Assembly: GCA_910585805.1 (NCBI GenBank)
Contig: CAJUFB010000005.1
Coordinates: 1 to 64,000, forward strand
Length of the DNA: 64,000 bases
DNA from: an uncultured Acetatifactor sp.
Lineage (GTDB): Bacteria; Bacillota; Clostridia; Lachnospirales; Lachnospiraceae
Direction: 5' to 3'
Shown here one piece after another: positions 25,978 to 34,753 of this stretch (the first letter of the stretch is position 1; every line of letters starts with the position of its first letter). A model generated the notes under the pieces. The model saw only the letters and a program-made list of their open reading frames with translations, ran no database searches and was not told the origin of the DNA. A program made the position numbers and the translations under genes.

Positions 25978-26931
25978 ATGGAAGCTGCATATAACTTTAA
26001 AGAGATCATGAATAAACCGGAGCGTCTGGCGCCGGGACACAGGATGTGCGCAGGCTGCGGCGGAACCATTGCGGTCCGGGGCGTGCTGCGGGCGCTGCAT
26101 GAGGGAGACAGGGCAGTGATAGGCAATGCCACAGGATGCCTGGAGGTTTCTTCCTTTATGTATCCCTATACGGCATATGAGGACAGTTACATCCATAATG
26201 CCTTTGAAAATGCGGGTGCTACGCTTTCCGGCGTAGAGACGGCGTACAGAGTCCTGAGAAAGAAGGGGAAGATTCAGGAGGACTATAAATTCATTACGTT
26301 TGGCGGTGACGGCGGGACCTATGATATCGGCTTTCAGTCCCTGTCAGGCGCCATGGAGCGGGGGCATGACATGGTGTATGTATGCTATGACAACGGCGCT
26401 TACATGAACACCGGAACCCAGCGTTCATCCGCCACGCCCCGGTATGCGGATACTACTACCACGCCTGCGGGAAAAGTTTCCATGGGCAAAGTACAGGTGA
26501 GGAAAGACCTGGCGGCGATTATGGCAGAGCACCATATTCCCTATGTGGGTCAGACCGCTTTTACCAATAATTTTAAGGATCTGCACACGAAGGCGGAGAA
26601 GGCGATCTATACCCCGGGGGCTGCTTTCCTGAATATTCTTGCGCCCTGTCCCAGAGGCTGGGGGTATGAGCCTTCGGAACTTATGAACATCTGCAGGAAG
26701 GCGATTGATACCTGCTACTGGCCGCTGTATGAGGTGGCAGACGGAAAGTGGAGCTTGAGCTACGAACCGAAAAAGAAGCTGCCCATTGAAGAATTTCTGC
26801 GTTCCCAGCGTCGCTTCCGCCATTTGTTCAAGCCTGAGAATGAAGAGCTGATCGGAGAATTCCAGAAAGAAGTGGATAAGCGCTGGGAAGAACTGCAGAC
26901 GCGCTGCGGCAGTTCCTCTTCAGTATTCTGA
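25978..26931 (+). CDS. porB: 2-oxoacid:ferredoxin oxidoreductase beta subunit (TPP-binding)
   Basis: TPP-binding subunit of 317 residues. HRMCAGCGGTIAVR supplies cysteines near the intramolecular cluster, GDGGTYDIGFQSL with CYDNGAYMNTG is the TPP/Mg motif (GDG...N), and a further cysteine lies in ILAPCPRGWG. The start at 25978 follows GAAGGAG; a GTG at 25963 is also in frame. It is separated from alpha by 293 bases but clearly completes the enzyme. Confidence 0.9.
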   Translation: MEAAYNFKEIMNKPERLAPGHRMCAGCGGTIAVRGVLRALHEGDRAVIGNATGCLEVSSFMYPYTAYEDSYIHNAFENAGATLSGVETAYRVLRKKGKIQEDYKFITFGGDGGTYDIGFQSLSGAMERGHDMVYVCYDNGAYMNTGTQRSSATPRYADTTTTPAGKVSMGKVQVRKDLAAIMAEHHIPYVGQTAFTNNFKDLHTKAEKAIYTPGAAFLNILAPCPRGWGYEPSELMNICRKAIDTCYWPLYEVADGKWSLSYEPKKKLPIEEFLRSQRRFRHLFKPENEELIGEFQKEVDKRWEELQTRCGSSSSVF

Positions 26932-27176
26932 ACGTGGAGGTGGAACTTTCCTCGTGCTTACGGAACTTTATAACCATCCGTCCGCTTCCGTGGACAGGAA
27001 AGAGAAACTGATGAAGGACCCGGAAGGCATCCGCAGATCATGTCGGAATCCCTGGAGAGCCTTCTGAGACGTAATTTGGCGGAAATTGGACCGGAACAGG
27101 AAAAAGTATCAAAAAAACTGCCTGTATTGCGGGGATGCCTGCAAAATTCGACAACAAAATTTGGAAAAAAATACAG
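26932..27176. other. Gene-free stretch before the 6S-like RNA
   Basis: No reading frame or RNA gene recognised; moderately conserved-looking text around 26950-27060 may be decayed coding sequence. Confidence 0.3.
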
Positions 27177-27205
27177 TTGTATTTTTACAAGCTTTTTGTT
27201 ATAAT
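27177..27205 (+). promoter_or_regulatory. Promoter of 6S-like RNA
   Basis: TTGTAT and TATAAT with 17 bases between them; start predicted near 27212. Confidence 0.7.
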
Positions 27206-27211
27206 AATTTT

Positions 27212-27450
27212 AGCCTGAGATGTGCGATAACTTTTGTTTATTTTGAACCTACGCTACTTTAAACGGGATTCCTACATTGCCAAGTGGCTGTCAAGCCCTC
27301 ACTGCACTTTGGTGGAGGATTGGAAGGGAAGGCAAAAGCTTCGGTTGCGGTTACCCACCTAGCATTGCTAGGAGTCAGAGAGCAGAAGGCGGCATTTTGG
27401 GCGTATAATACAGAAGAAGAGGGCAGTCCTTTAGGGCTGCTCTTTTAAAC
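27212..27450 (+). ncRNA. ssrS: Probable 6S RNA
   Basis: A promoter, a non-coding stretch of about 200 bases and a terminator define a free-standing RNA gene. The sequence TTTAAACGGGATTCCTAC, the central CAAGCCC region and CGGTTGCGGTTACCCACC resemble clostridial 6S RNA as I remember it. 6S RNA mimics an open promoter and binds the housekeeping RNA polymerase. The ends are estimated. A covariance-model search would decide. Confidence 0.6.
27419..27446 (+). terminator. Terminator of 6S-like RNA
   Basis: GAGGGCAGTCC...GGGCTGCTC stem, loop TTTA, followed by TTTT. Confidence 0.75.
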
Positions 27451-27493
27451 TTACAGAATTTTTCATATATTGATTTGCAGTACAATCCGACTG

Positions 27494-27548
27494 CAGACCG
27501 CCAGCCAGGTACTTTTCCGGAGCCATCACTGTAAATCCTGGCGGTCTG
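27494..27548. repeat. 11-bp perfect inverted repeat
   Basis: CAGACCGCCAG and CTGGCGGTCTG with a 33-base loop containing further short pairs. No T-run follows. The stem resembles that of the leuS terminator (GACCGCCGG). Confidence 0.6.
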
Positions 27549-27716
27549 AAGTATAACGGATTATACCTGATTTGTATGGTTGGTCTGAAAGAACGCCGGG
27601 GAAGAGGACAGAAATTGAGAGGAGGGATTTACCGGGAAGCGTGTATACATGGTTCGGGGGGCTGGCAGTATGGGCACCTGGATCTCAGTGGGCATTCACG
27701 GTAAAGGGAAGAGGAT

Positions 27717-29924
27717 TTGGATAGAGACAGATGGAATCTGAACAGGTCGCAGAGGATGCAGATGAAGGCCTTTATCTGTATGTTGGGGATATTGCTGCTG
27801 GTGATCCTTCTGGCGGGAAAGCTGGTTTTGCTTCTGATACAGAAAGGGGATGAGGATGAGGTTCCCGTGCCCACGCCGAAGCCCCATATTCCTGTGGTCC
27901 AGCTTCTGACGAATGTGTGGATCATGGAGGCGGATGCGGAGGGACTGATGATTTTCAGGGACGGGCAGAGCGAGCGGTATCCCTGGGGTGCGCAGGCGGC
28001 AGAGGAGACTTTCGGGACGGAGGAAGCGGAGGGCGGTACTGTCGTCGGGGAGGGCGGCGCGGCCGGGGAAGGGATAAACGGCAGCCAGGCATCTGACGGT
28101 GCCGCGGGGGAGAATGGATCGGCAGGACTTCCGGACTTTTCCGTAAGGGAGCAGGTGGCGGACGTGGAACTGACAGACGGGACGGTCACTTCCGTGGAAG
28201 TGAAGCAAGAGAAGATAAACGGAAAGATTTTAGGCGCTGATGAGGCGGGAATCGAGGTGGAGGGATACGGAAAGCTTCCTCTGGCGGCAGATTACAGGGG
28301 ATACCGTCTCTATGACAGTCTGGAAATGTGTACTGCGGATGATCTGCGTTTCGGATATGATTTTACGGATCTATGTATGGAAAACGGGGAAATCTGCGCG
28401 GTTTTGATGGTGAAGGAAGAGGCCATGGAATACATCCGCGTGCTGATACGGGCCTCGGATTACAGCGGCAGCTTCCACGATGCGCCTGTGGTTACCTGCG
28501 ACACGGGTTTTACGGTGGTTTACGGCTCCTATGACGATCAGAAGCAGGAGGCCCACGGTGCGGGAGAAGAGCTGGAATTCGGTTATGACAGCAGCTATTT
28601 TGAGACAGAGCGGGTCAGGATCGTGCCGGATGTGCTGACGGGAAAGATTATTTTTAAAAATTGCAACCGCAGCCAGGGGACGCCTTCCTACCGGGGGCAG
28701 ATGGAATTCTTAAGGACGGAGGACGGCATCGTGGCGGTCAATGAGGTGCTGCTGGAGGAATATCTCTACAGTGTGGTGCCCAGTGAGATGCCGGCGAAAT
28801 ACCCTTTTGAGGCCCTGAAAGCCCAGGCTGTCTGCGCCAGGACCTATGCTTACGGTCATATGGAGCATGCGGGCTATCCCCGGTACGGCGCCCATGTGGA
28901 TGACAGCACGTCTTATCAGGTGTATAACAATATCCTGGAGCAGGAGAGTACCACCACAGCGGTGAAGGAAACCTACGGCCAGCTGCTCCGCACGGAGAAC
29001 GGGGGCCTGGCGGGAACCTATTATTACTCCACTTCCTGCGGAGTGGGCAGCGATGCCAATGTATGGAAGACGGAGGCGGCGCCCGCACTGACATATCTGA
29101 GAGGGAAATCCCTGAGCCGGACCGCTTTTGCGGAGGCGCTGGCTGCCGCTTCCCGGGCGGAGGGAGGCGGTGATGCCACAAATGCGGCTTCTCAGGGGGA
29201 AGACGGCGGTTTTGGAGCGGAAGGAGACGGGCCAACAGCCGACGGGCCGGAGAATGGCGGAAGTGGTGCCGACGCGGCCGGACAGGCGGAAAATGACGGC
29301 AATACGACGGCTGATATCGGGGAATTGCTGAGGGATGAGGCCGCTTTTTCAGCCTTTATTTCTTCCGTCAATGAAGATGATTTCGAATCCGGGGAGGGCT
29401 GGTACCGCTGGACTTACCAGGCGGAAGAGCTGGACAAAGAGCATATGCTGGAGACACTTCAGAAGCGTTATGCGGCTAACAGCAAACTGGTCCTGACCTG
29501 GAAGGACGGGGCATATGTCAGCGAAACCATCGACAGCCTCAACGATATCACGGATATATACATAGAAAAGCGGGGCAGCGGCGGCGTGGCGGACGAACTG
29601 GTGATAGAGGCCGGCTCACAGAAGATCAAAGTCATATCCGAACACAATATCAGGTACGTGCTAAATGACGGCAGGGCGGATGTGGTGCGGCAGGACGGCA
29701 GCCGGGTGGCTAGCGCGAATCTGCTTCCCAGCGGTTTTTTCATCATAGAGGCTGGAAAAGAGAACGGAAATGTGATAGGATATACTCTGACTGGCGGCGG
29801 ATTCGGCCATGGAGTGGGCATGAGCCAGAACGGCGCCAGGGCCATGGCGGCCAGCGGCTATTCCGCCGGCGAGATACTGCTGTATTTCTATGAGAATTGC
29901 AGGATCGAAAATATATACGAGTAG
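27717..29924 (+). CDS. SpoIID/LytB-domain cell wall protein
   Basis: Large SpoIID-type protein of 735 residues. A membrane helix (about residues 15-37) anchors it; the SpoIID domain follows from about 300 (EEYLYSVVPSEMPAKYPFEA, KAQAVCARTYA) and ends with GGGFGHGVGMSQNGA near the C-terminus. SpoIID is a lytic transglycosylase of stem peptides-free glycan in sporulation; longer relatives act in vegetative walls. Two disordered stretches, at about residues 95-140 and 475-535, are rich in Gly, Ala, Glu and Asp. The TTG start at 27717 follows GGAAGAGGA; ATG codons at 27759 and 27765 are alternatives. Confidence 0.82.
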   Translation: MDRDRWNLNRSQRMQMKAFICMLGILLLVILLAGKLVLLLIQKGDEDEVPVPTPKPHIPVVQLLTNVWIMEADAEGLMIFRDGQSERYPWGAQAAEETFGTEEAEGGTVVGEGGAAGEGINGSQASDGAAGENGSAGLPDFSVREQVADVELTDGTVTSVEVKQEKINGKILGADEAGIEVEGYGKLPLAADYRGYRLYDSLEMCTADDLRFGYDFTDLCMENGEICAVLMVKEEAMEYIRVLIRASDYSGSFHDAPVVTCDTGFTVVYGSYDDQKQEAHGAGEELEFGYDSSYFETERVRIVPDVLTGKIIFKNCNRSQGTPSYRGQMEFLRTEDGIVAVNEVLLEEYLYSVVPSEMPAKYPFEALKAQAVCARTYAYGHMEHAGYPRYGAHVDDSTSYQVYNNILEQESTTTAVKETYGQLLRTENGGLAGTYYYSTSCGVGSDANVWKTEAAPALTYLRGKSLSRTAFAEALAAASRAEGGGDATNAASQGEDGGFGAEGDGPTADGPENGGSGADAAGQAENDGNTTADIGELLRDEAAFSAFISSVNEDDFESGEGWYRWTYQAEELDKEHMLETLQKRYAANSKLVLTWKDGAYVSETIDSLNDITDIYIEKRGSGGVADELVIEAGSQKIKVISEHNIRYVLNDGRADVVRQDGSRVASANLLPSGFFIIEAGKENGNVIGYTLTGGGFGHGVGMSQNGARAMAASGYSAGEILLYFYENCRIENIYE

Positions 29925-29936
29925 GAGCAGTTTTAC

Positions 29937-30770
29937 GTGGTTTGGAAGTTATACCTGATAATAAGAGATTTCTCTGCGAAAATGAAAAAAAAGGATATCA
30001 GTACCTATGCGGCCAGCACCGCTTTCTTCTTTTTCCTGTCGGTGGTGCCCATGCTGATCATGATCTGCACCATCATTCCCTACACCCCGCTGACGGAGGA
30101 GAATCTGGTGGAGCTGGTGACTGACTTTCTGCCGGACCAGATCGATCCGCTGGCGGAAAGTCTGATCTCGGAGGTCTATGACAAATCGGCGGGCATTCTG
30201 TCCGTTGCGCTGATCGCCACTGTCTGGTCGGCAGCGAAAGGCGTAATGGCGCTTATGAAAGGACTGAATTCCGTGAATGGTGTGGAGGAAAAGCGGAATT
30301 ACTTTGTGCTGCGCATCATAGCTTCCTTTTATACGGTAGTCATGTTGGTCGTAGTCATTCTGTCGCTGTTTGTCATGGTGTTCGGAGACCAGCTGGTGAC
30401 GCTGGCATTGCATCGGATCCCGCAGCTGCAGAGGGTGGTTTCCTTTGCGATGAACTTCCGTTTTCTGTTTGTGTGGGCGGTGCTTTCCGTGCTGTTCGCG
30501 GCGGTGTACGCCTATGTGCCGGACAAAAAGCTGGCGTTCCGGGAGCAGATACCCGGCGCCGTTTTTTCAGCCGTGGGCTGGAGTATTTTTTCATGGGTGT
30601 TTTCCTATTATGTGACTTACGGCAATTCCTACGGCATTTACGGCAGCCTTTCCATTATCATCATTGTGCTGCTGTGGATGTATTTCTGTATGTATATCAT
30701 TCTCATCGGCGCGTATCTGAACCAGTATTTCGAGTCGGTAAACAGAAGGCTGGCCAGTGAAAGGCAATAG
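29937..30770 (+). CDS. YihY/BrkB-family membrane protein
   Basis: Integral membrane protein of 277 residues with about six hydrophobic segments. STYAASTAFFFFLSVVPMLI near the N-terminus and YGSLSIIIIVLLWMYFCMYI near the C-terminus are characteristic of the family once misnamed ribonuclease BN. Function is not firmly known; transport or envelope roles have been proposed. GTG start at 29937, 12 bases after the SpoIID-like gene, so probably co-transcribed. Confidence 0.85.
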   Translation: MVWKLYLIIRDFSAKMKKKDISTYAASTAFFFFLSVVPMLIMICTIIPYTPLTEENLVELVTDFLPDQIDPLAESLISEVYDKSAGILSVALIATVWSAAKGVMALMKGLNSVNGVEEKRNYFVLRIIASFYTVVMLVVVILSLFVMVFGDQLVTLALHRIPQLQRVVSFAMNFRFLFVWAVLSVLFAAVYAYVPDKKLAFREQIPGAVFSAVGWSIFSWVFSYYVTYGNSYGIYGSLSIIIIVLLWMYFCMYIILIGAYLNQYFESVNRRLASERQ

Positions 30771-30884
30771 TCCAGAGACAGGCTGTTTTGGAGAAGGCGC
30801 AGGGAGCCGGAGCGTACAGACGCTTTATGTGGAACGGCAAAGACTTCTGCACTTGATAAACGTATAATTTGTTTGTCAAAAGAC

Positions 30885-30912
30885 TTGAAATTAAATACAG
30901 TTGTGGTAAAAT
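30885..30912 (+). promoter_or_regulatory. Promoter of M18 peptidase leader
   Basis: TTGAAA and TAAAAT with a 16-base spacer; start predicted near 30919, directly before a highly structured leader. Confidence 0.6.
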
Positions 30913-30924
30913 GACCATATTCGG

Positions 30925-31045
30925 GATTTGAGCGGAATTTATACTGACGATCATTGAAACTTGCCATGCATCCCGACTCACGAGCGAAAGATGCCGGGGA
31001 CATTGTGGCAAGTTTCATCGCTTGTGAGTATATTCTGCTCAAATC
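30925..31045 (+). ncRNA. Structured leader with possible pseudoknot
   Basis: Outer stem GATTTGAGC (30925-30933) / GCTCAAATC (31037-31045). Inside are two long helices in ABA'B' order: TGAAACTTGCCA (30955-30966) with TGGCAAGTTTCA (31006-31017), and ACTCACGAGCG (30976-30986) with CGCTTGTGAGT (31019-31029, one G-T pair). They either form a pseudoknot or are alternative folds, as in a riboswitch. A smaller stem (CATTTGC/GCAAATG, 31073-31136) follows. The class is not recognised. Confidence 0.6.
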
Positions 31046-31168
31046 TTTAATGTGTATACGCACAGTTGAAAACATTTGCTGACGCAAAAGCATAACGAAT
31101 AAGCGTATCTGCGGCATGGCAGAAAGCGGCAAATGAATATGCTCAAGGGTATAAGAAAGGAAACGGAA

Positions 31169-32599
31169 ATGGAAAGAAAAGTAACTTGGGAGACCTATGA
31201 CGCGGCGCAGCTGAAGGAACTGGAGGCGCTGAATCAGGAGTACAGGGATTTCCTGGACAACGGAAAGACAGAGCGGGAGTGCATCGACACCATCGTGAAC
31301 ACCATCGAAGCGGAAGGCTATCGGGAGCTTGAGAGCCTGATCGAAAGCGGCGCAAAGCTTCAGAAGGGCGACAAGGTGTACAGTGTGTGCATGAACAAGT
31401 CCATCGCCATGTTTCAGATCGGCGAAAAGCCCATGACGGAAGGGATGAATATTCTGGGCGCCCATATTGACAGCCCCAGGATCGATGTCAAGCAGAACCC
31501 TCTCTACGAGGACAGCAGTCTGGCCTATCTGGACACACACTACTACGGTGGTGTGAAGAAGTATCAGTGGGTTGCCATTCCCCTTTCGCTTCACGGGGTA
31601 GTGGTGAAGAAGGACGGCACCATTGTGGAACTCAATATCGGAGACAATGAGGATGACCCGGTATTTTTCGTGTCTGATCTGCTGATTCATCTGGCCGCGG
31701 AGCAGATGAAAAAGACAGCCGCGCAGGTGATCGAAGGCGAAGCCCTTGATCTGATCGTGGGCAGCAGACCCATTCATATCGAAGCCGGGGAAAAGAAGGA
31801 AGAAGAGACCGAAGAGGATAAGAAGAAGGCAAAGGAAGCCGTAAAGGCGGGAATCCTGGATATCCTGAAGGAAACCTACGGCATCGAAGAAGAGGATTTC
31901 CTCTCTGCGGAGCTGGAGATCGTGCCTGCCGGAAAGGCCAGGGAAGCAGGCTTTGACAGAAGCATGATCCTTGCATACGGCCAGGACGACAGGGTCTGCG
32001 CATTTACTTCCATGCGTGCCATGCTGGATGTAAAGGAGACGGAGCGCACCATGTGCTGCATCCTTGTGGACAAGGAAGAGATCGGTTCCGTGGGCGCCAC
32101 GGGAATGAATTCTCATTTCTTTGAAAACGCAGTGGCAGAGGTGATGAACTTAAACGATGAGTACAGCGAACTGAACCTGAGGAGATGTCTGGCGCACAGC
32201 TGCATGCTTTCATCCGATGTCAGCGCAGGCTATGACCCCTCTTACGCTTCCTGCTTTGAGAAGAAAAACGCCGCTTTCCTGGGGAAGGGCATGGTATTCA
32301 ACAAATTCACCGGTTCCAGAGGAAAATCCGGTTCCAATGACGCCAATGCGGAGTACATGGCGCATCTGCGCAAAGTCATGGATGATAAGGGGATTCTCTG
32401 GCAGACGGCAGAGCTTGGCAAGGTAGATGTGGGCGGCGGCGGAACCATCGCGTACATTCTGGCCGTATACGGCATGAATGTCATCGACAGCGGCGTGCCT
32501 GTACTGAACATGCATGCGCCCTGGGAAGCTACCAGCAAGGCGGATGTATATGAAACCTACCGCGGCTATAAAGCTTTTGTAGAAGGAGCGTCAATGTAA
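31169..32599 (+). CDS. M18 family aminopeptidase
   Basis: Zinc aminopeptidase of 476 residues of the aspartyl-aminopeptidase family, which forms large cytoplasmic tetrahedral complexes and removes acidic or neutral N-terminal residues. Ligand segments are [28 protein letters not shown] (general-base Glu and ligand) and the C-terminal [17 protein letters not shown] Lys/Glu-rich insertion at about residues 208-232 is typical of clostridial members. Start at 31169 follows AAGAAAGGAAA. The leader of about 250 bases is strongly structured. Confidence 0.9.
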   Translation: MERKVTWETYDAAQLKELEALNQEYRDFLDNGKTERECIDTIVNTIEAEGYRELESLIESGAKLQKGDKVYSVCMNKSIAMFQIGEKPMTEGMNILGAHIDSPRIDVKQNPLYEDSSLAYLDTHYYGGVKKYQWVAIPLSLHGVVVKKDGTIVELNIGDNEDDPVFFVSDLLIHLAAEQMKKTAAQVIEGEALDLIVGSRPIHIEAGEKKEEETEEDKKKAKEAVKAGILDILKETYGIEEEDFLSAELEIVPAGKAREAGFDRSMILAYGQDDRVCAFTSMRAMLDVKETERTMCCILVDKEEIGSVGATGMNSHFFENAVAEVMNLNDEYSELNLRRCLAHSCMLSSDVSAGYDPSYASCFEKKNAAFLGKGMVFNKFTGSRGKSGSNDANAEYMAHLRKVMDDKGILWQTAELGKVDVGGGGTIAYILAVYGMNVIDSGVPVLNMHAPWEATSKADVYETYRGYKAFVEGASM

Positions 32600-33732
32600 T
32601 GGGTGCCGGAATATCGGACGGGATACCGTCAGGACATGCAGTGAAAGGGCAGACAGGACAGCCCGACAGTGCAAAAGCAGTTCGGACGGAGAATGCGCCG
32701 TCCGAACTGAAGAAAAAGGATTTTTACTTCGAATTGCCCCAGGAGCTGATCGCGCAGGACCCGCTGGAGGATCGTTCTTCCAGCAGGCTTCTGGTGTTGG
32801 ATAAGCACACCGGGGCAATATCCCACTGTGTATTTCGCGATGTGGAATCTTTTTTACGTCCGGGCGACTGTCTGGTGCTGAACAATACCAAGGTTATTCC
32901 GGCCAGGCTCCTGGGAGAGCGGGAGGAGACAGGGGCCCACGTGGAGGTGCTTCTGTTAAAGCGCAATGCCGGCGATGTCTGGGAGACACTGGTGAAGCCC
33001 GGGAAAAAGTGCCGTCCCGGAACAAGGCTTACTTTCGGAGACGGTCTGCTGAAAGCCCGGGTGCTGGAGACAGTGGAGGAAGGCAACCGCCTGATACAAT
33101 TTGAATACGACGGTGTCTTCGAAGAGGTGTTGGATGCGCTGGGAGAGATGCCGCTTCCGCCTTATATTACTCACAAACTTCAGGATAAGAACCGATATCA
33201 GACGGTTTATGCCAGATATGAAGGTTCTGCCGCAGCGCCGACTGCGGGACTTCACTTCACGAAGGAGCTTCTGGGAGAGATTGAGGCGAAGGGTGTGCGG
33301 ATCGCTTATGTGACGCTGCATGTGGGGCTGGGAACGTTCCGACCCGTGAAGGAAGAGAATGTACTGGAGCATCATATGCACTCGGAATATTTTCAGATAT
33401 CTGAGGAAGCGGCGGAGGTGATCAACAGGACGAAAACGGAGGGAGGCCGCGTGATCTGCGTGGGTACCACTAGTTGCAGGACTGTGGAAAGTGCCTCGGA
33501 CGGCATGGGAAAGGTACGTTCAGGCAGCGGGGATACGGACATTTTTATATATCCCGGCTATCGTTTCAAAGTCCTGGACGGGCTGATCACCAACTTTCAT
33601 CTGCCGGAATCCACTCTGGTCATGCTGGTTTCCGCACTGGCCGGCCGGGAGAACGTGCTGAAGGCTTATGAGGAGGCGATCAGGGAGCGGTATCGTTTTT
33701 TCAGCTTTGGGGATGCCATGCTTATTTTGTGA
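32599..33732 (+). CDS. queA: S-adenosylmethionine:tRNA ribosyltransferase-isomerase
   Basis: Transfers the ribosyl part of SAM to preQ1-modified tRNA in queuosine synthesis. The 377 residues contain [20 protein letters not shown], the usual N-terminus, at residue 40, plus PTAGLHFT and [14 protein letters not shown]. The first 38 residues, polar and low in structure, are extra compared with most QueA proteins. The ATG at 32599 overlaps the peptidase stop and has GAAGGAG upstream; GTG at 32641 is an alternative. No other queuosine gene is nearby. Confidence 0.9.
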   Translation: MGAGISDGIPSGHAVKGQTGQPDSAKAVRTENAPSELKKKDFYFELPQELIAQDPLEDRSSSRLLVLDKHTGAISHCVFRDVESFLRPGDCLVLNNTKVIPARLLGEREETGAHVEVLLLKRNAGDVWETLVKPGKKCRPGTRLTFGDGLLKARVLETVEEGNRLIQFEYDGVFEEVLDALGEMPLPPYITHKLQDKNRYQTVYARYEGSAAAPTAGLHFTKELLGEIEAKGVRIAYVTLHVGLGTFRPVKEENVLEHHMHSEYFQISEEAAEVINRTKTEGGRVICVGTTSCRTVESASDGMGKVRSGSGDTDIFIYPGYRFKVLDGLITNFHLPESTLVMLVSALAGRENVLKAYEEAIRERYRFFSFGDAMLIL

Positions 33733-33788
33733 CACAAAATCACACATTTGACTTCCCGTACAAAGTGGTAAAAAATCTCCATAACGTC

Positions 33789-33817
33789 TTGTGATAAAGG
33801 CGGAAAAATGATATACT
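33789..33817 (+). promoter_or_regulatory. Promoter of PilZ gene
   Basis: TTGTGA and TATACT with 17 bases between; 52 bases before the start codon. A GGTGA/TCACC hairpin lies in the short leader. Confidence 0.6.
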
Positions 33818-33868
33818 TAATGTATTCTTGGTGAGGGATAACTTCACCGGCAAAGGAGAGATTGGAAT

Positions 33869-34201
33869 ATGCAGCAGGATAGAAGAAAGAACAAAAGGAC
33901 AGATCTGGACTCCAAGCTTGTGATCAAGAGACTGGACGGCAACAGCGGAAACGAAGTGACCATCAATATTACGGATATATCCAAGGAAGGTGTGGGCTTT
34001 GAATGTAATGAGCCGCTGCAGATCGGAGAAGTGTATGAGGCGTATCTGACCATCTGGACCAAGGAGGTGCTCCATGCGTTTCTGCAGATCGTCAGGATTG
34101 AACTGAAGGGGGGCGTTTATGGATACGGCGCCATCTTTATCGGCATGCCGGAGATGGATTCTGCAAGGATAGAAGTGTATCAGACAGTCAATGAAGAGTA
34201 A
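33869..34201 (+). CDS. PilZ-domain protein (c-di-GMP receptor candidate)
   Basis: Stand-alone PilZ domain of 110 residues. The c-di-GMP-binding residues are present: RRKNKR (R6xxxR10) and DISKEG (D36xSxxG41). It would bind c-di-GMP and act on a partner protein. ATG follows AAAGGAGAGATT. The end overlaps the VanZ-like gene by 11 bases; no diguanylate cyclase is in the window. Confidence 0.83.
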   Translation: MQQDRRKNKRTDLDSKLVIKRLDGNSGNEVTINITDISKEGVGFECNEPLQIGEVYEAYLTIWTKEVLHAFLQIVRIELKGGVYGYGAIFIGMPEMDSARIEVYQTVNEE

Positions 34202-34736
34202 AAAACAGAAAAAGTCCCTGTTTCGTGACAGGCTTATGCTGCGCAGGCTGTTGGTGACGTTTGCTGCGGCAGTCCTGCTGGGAGCGCTTTACAGCCTGAT
34301 TTTCAGCTTTTCCGCTCAGGAAGGCGGGGAATCAGGCTCTTTGAGCAGGATGATTTCGGAAAAGTGCGTGGGATTCCTCAATTGGCTGTCAGGTTCCCGC
34401 TGGAATGAGGCAAAGGAAGCGGAGGTGGCAGGATGGTTTGAATATCCGCTGAGGAAGCTGGCGCATTTCTCCGAGTATGCCTGTATGGGAGTGCTGGTAT
34501 ATACATTATGGAGTCAGTGGATATCCCGGGGAAAGCGGCTGTATATCCTGACCGCCGCATGGGTATTTCTGTCCGCCGCGGGGGACGAATTTCACCAGTA
34601 CTTTGTGCCGGGACGGTGCGCGAGCTTTGCGGATGTGCTGCTCGACACCGGCGGCGGTGTCTTTGGCATGCTTTTCTGCATGGTTTCATGGGGACTTTGC
34701 CGGAGACACAGTACAAAGAAGAAAAGTATGCCTTAG
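34191..34736 (+). CDS. VanZ-like membrane protein
   Basis: Membrane protein of 181 residues with about four hydrophobic segments. EYPLRKLAHFSEYACMGVLV and DEFHQYFVPGRCASFADVLLD are VanZ family landmarks. VanZ gives low-level teicoplanin resistance; most homologues, including this one, have unknown roles. Translationally coupled to the PilZ gene, so the two may work together. Confidence 0.83.
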   Translation: MKSKKQKKSLFRDRLMLRRLLVTFAAAVLLGALYSLIFSFSAQEGGESGSLSRMISEKCVGFLNWLSGSRWNEAKEAEVAGWFEYPLRKLAHFSEYACMGVLVYTLWSQWISRGKRLYILTAAWVFLSAAGDEFHQYFVPGRCASFADVLLDTGGGVFGMLFCMVSWGLCRRHSTKKKSMP

Positions 34737-34753
34737 ACCTGCCATGATCAGGT

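Noticed and set aside
24515..25990. A 491-codon minus-strand frame across the alpha subunit gene and the spacer
   Set aside because: Antisense shadow of porA; composition rich in His, Arg and Ser with no domain.
30638..32116. A 492-codon minus-strand frame across the M18 gene and its leader
   Set aside because: Shadow of the M18 coding sequence; it also crosses the promoter and structured leader.
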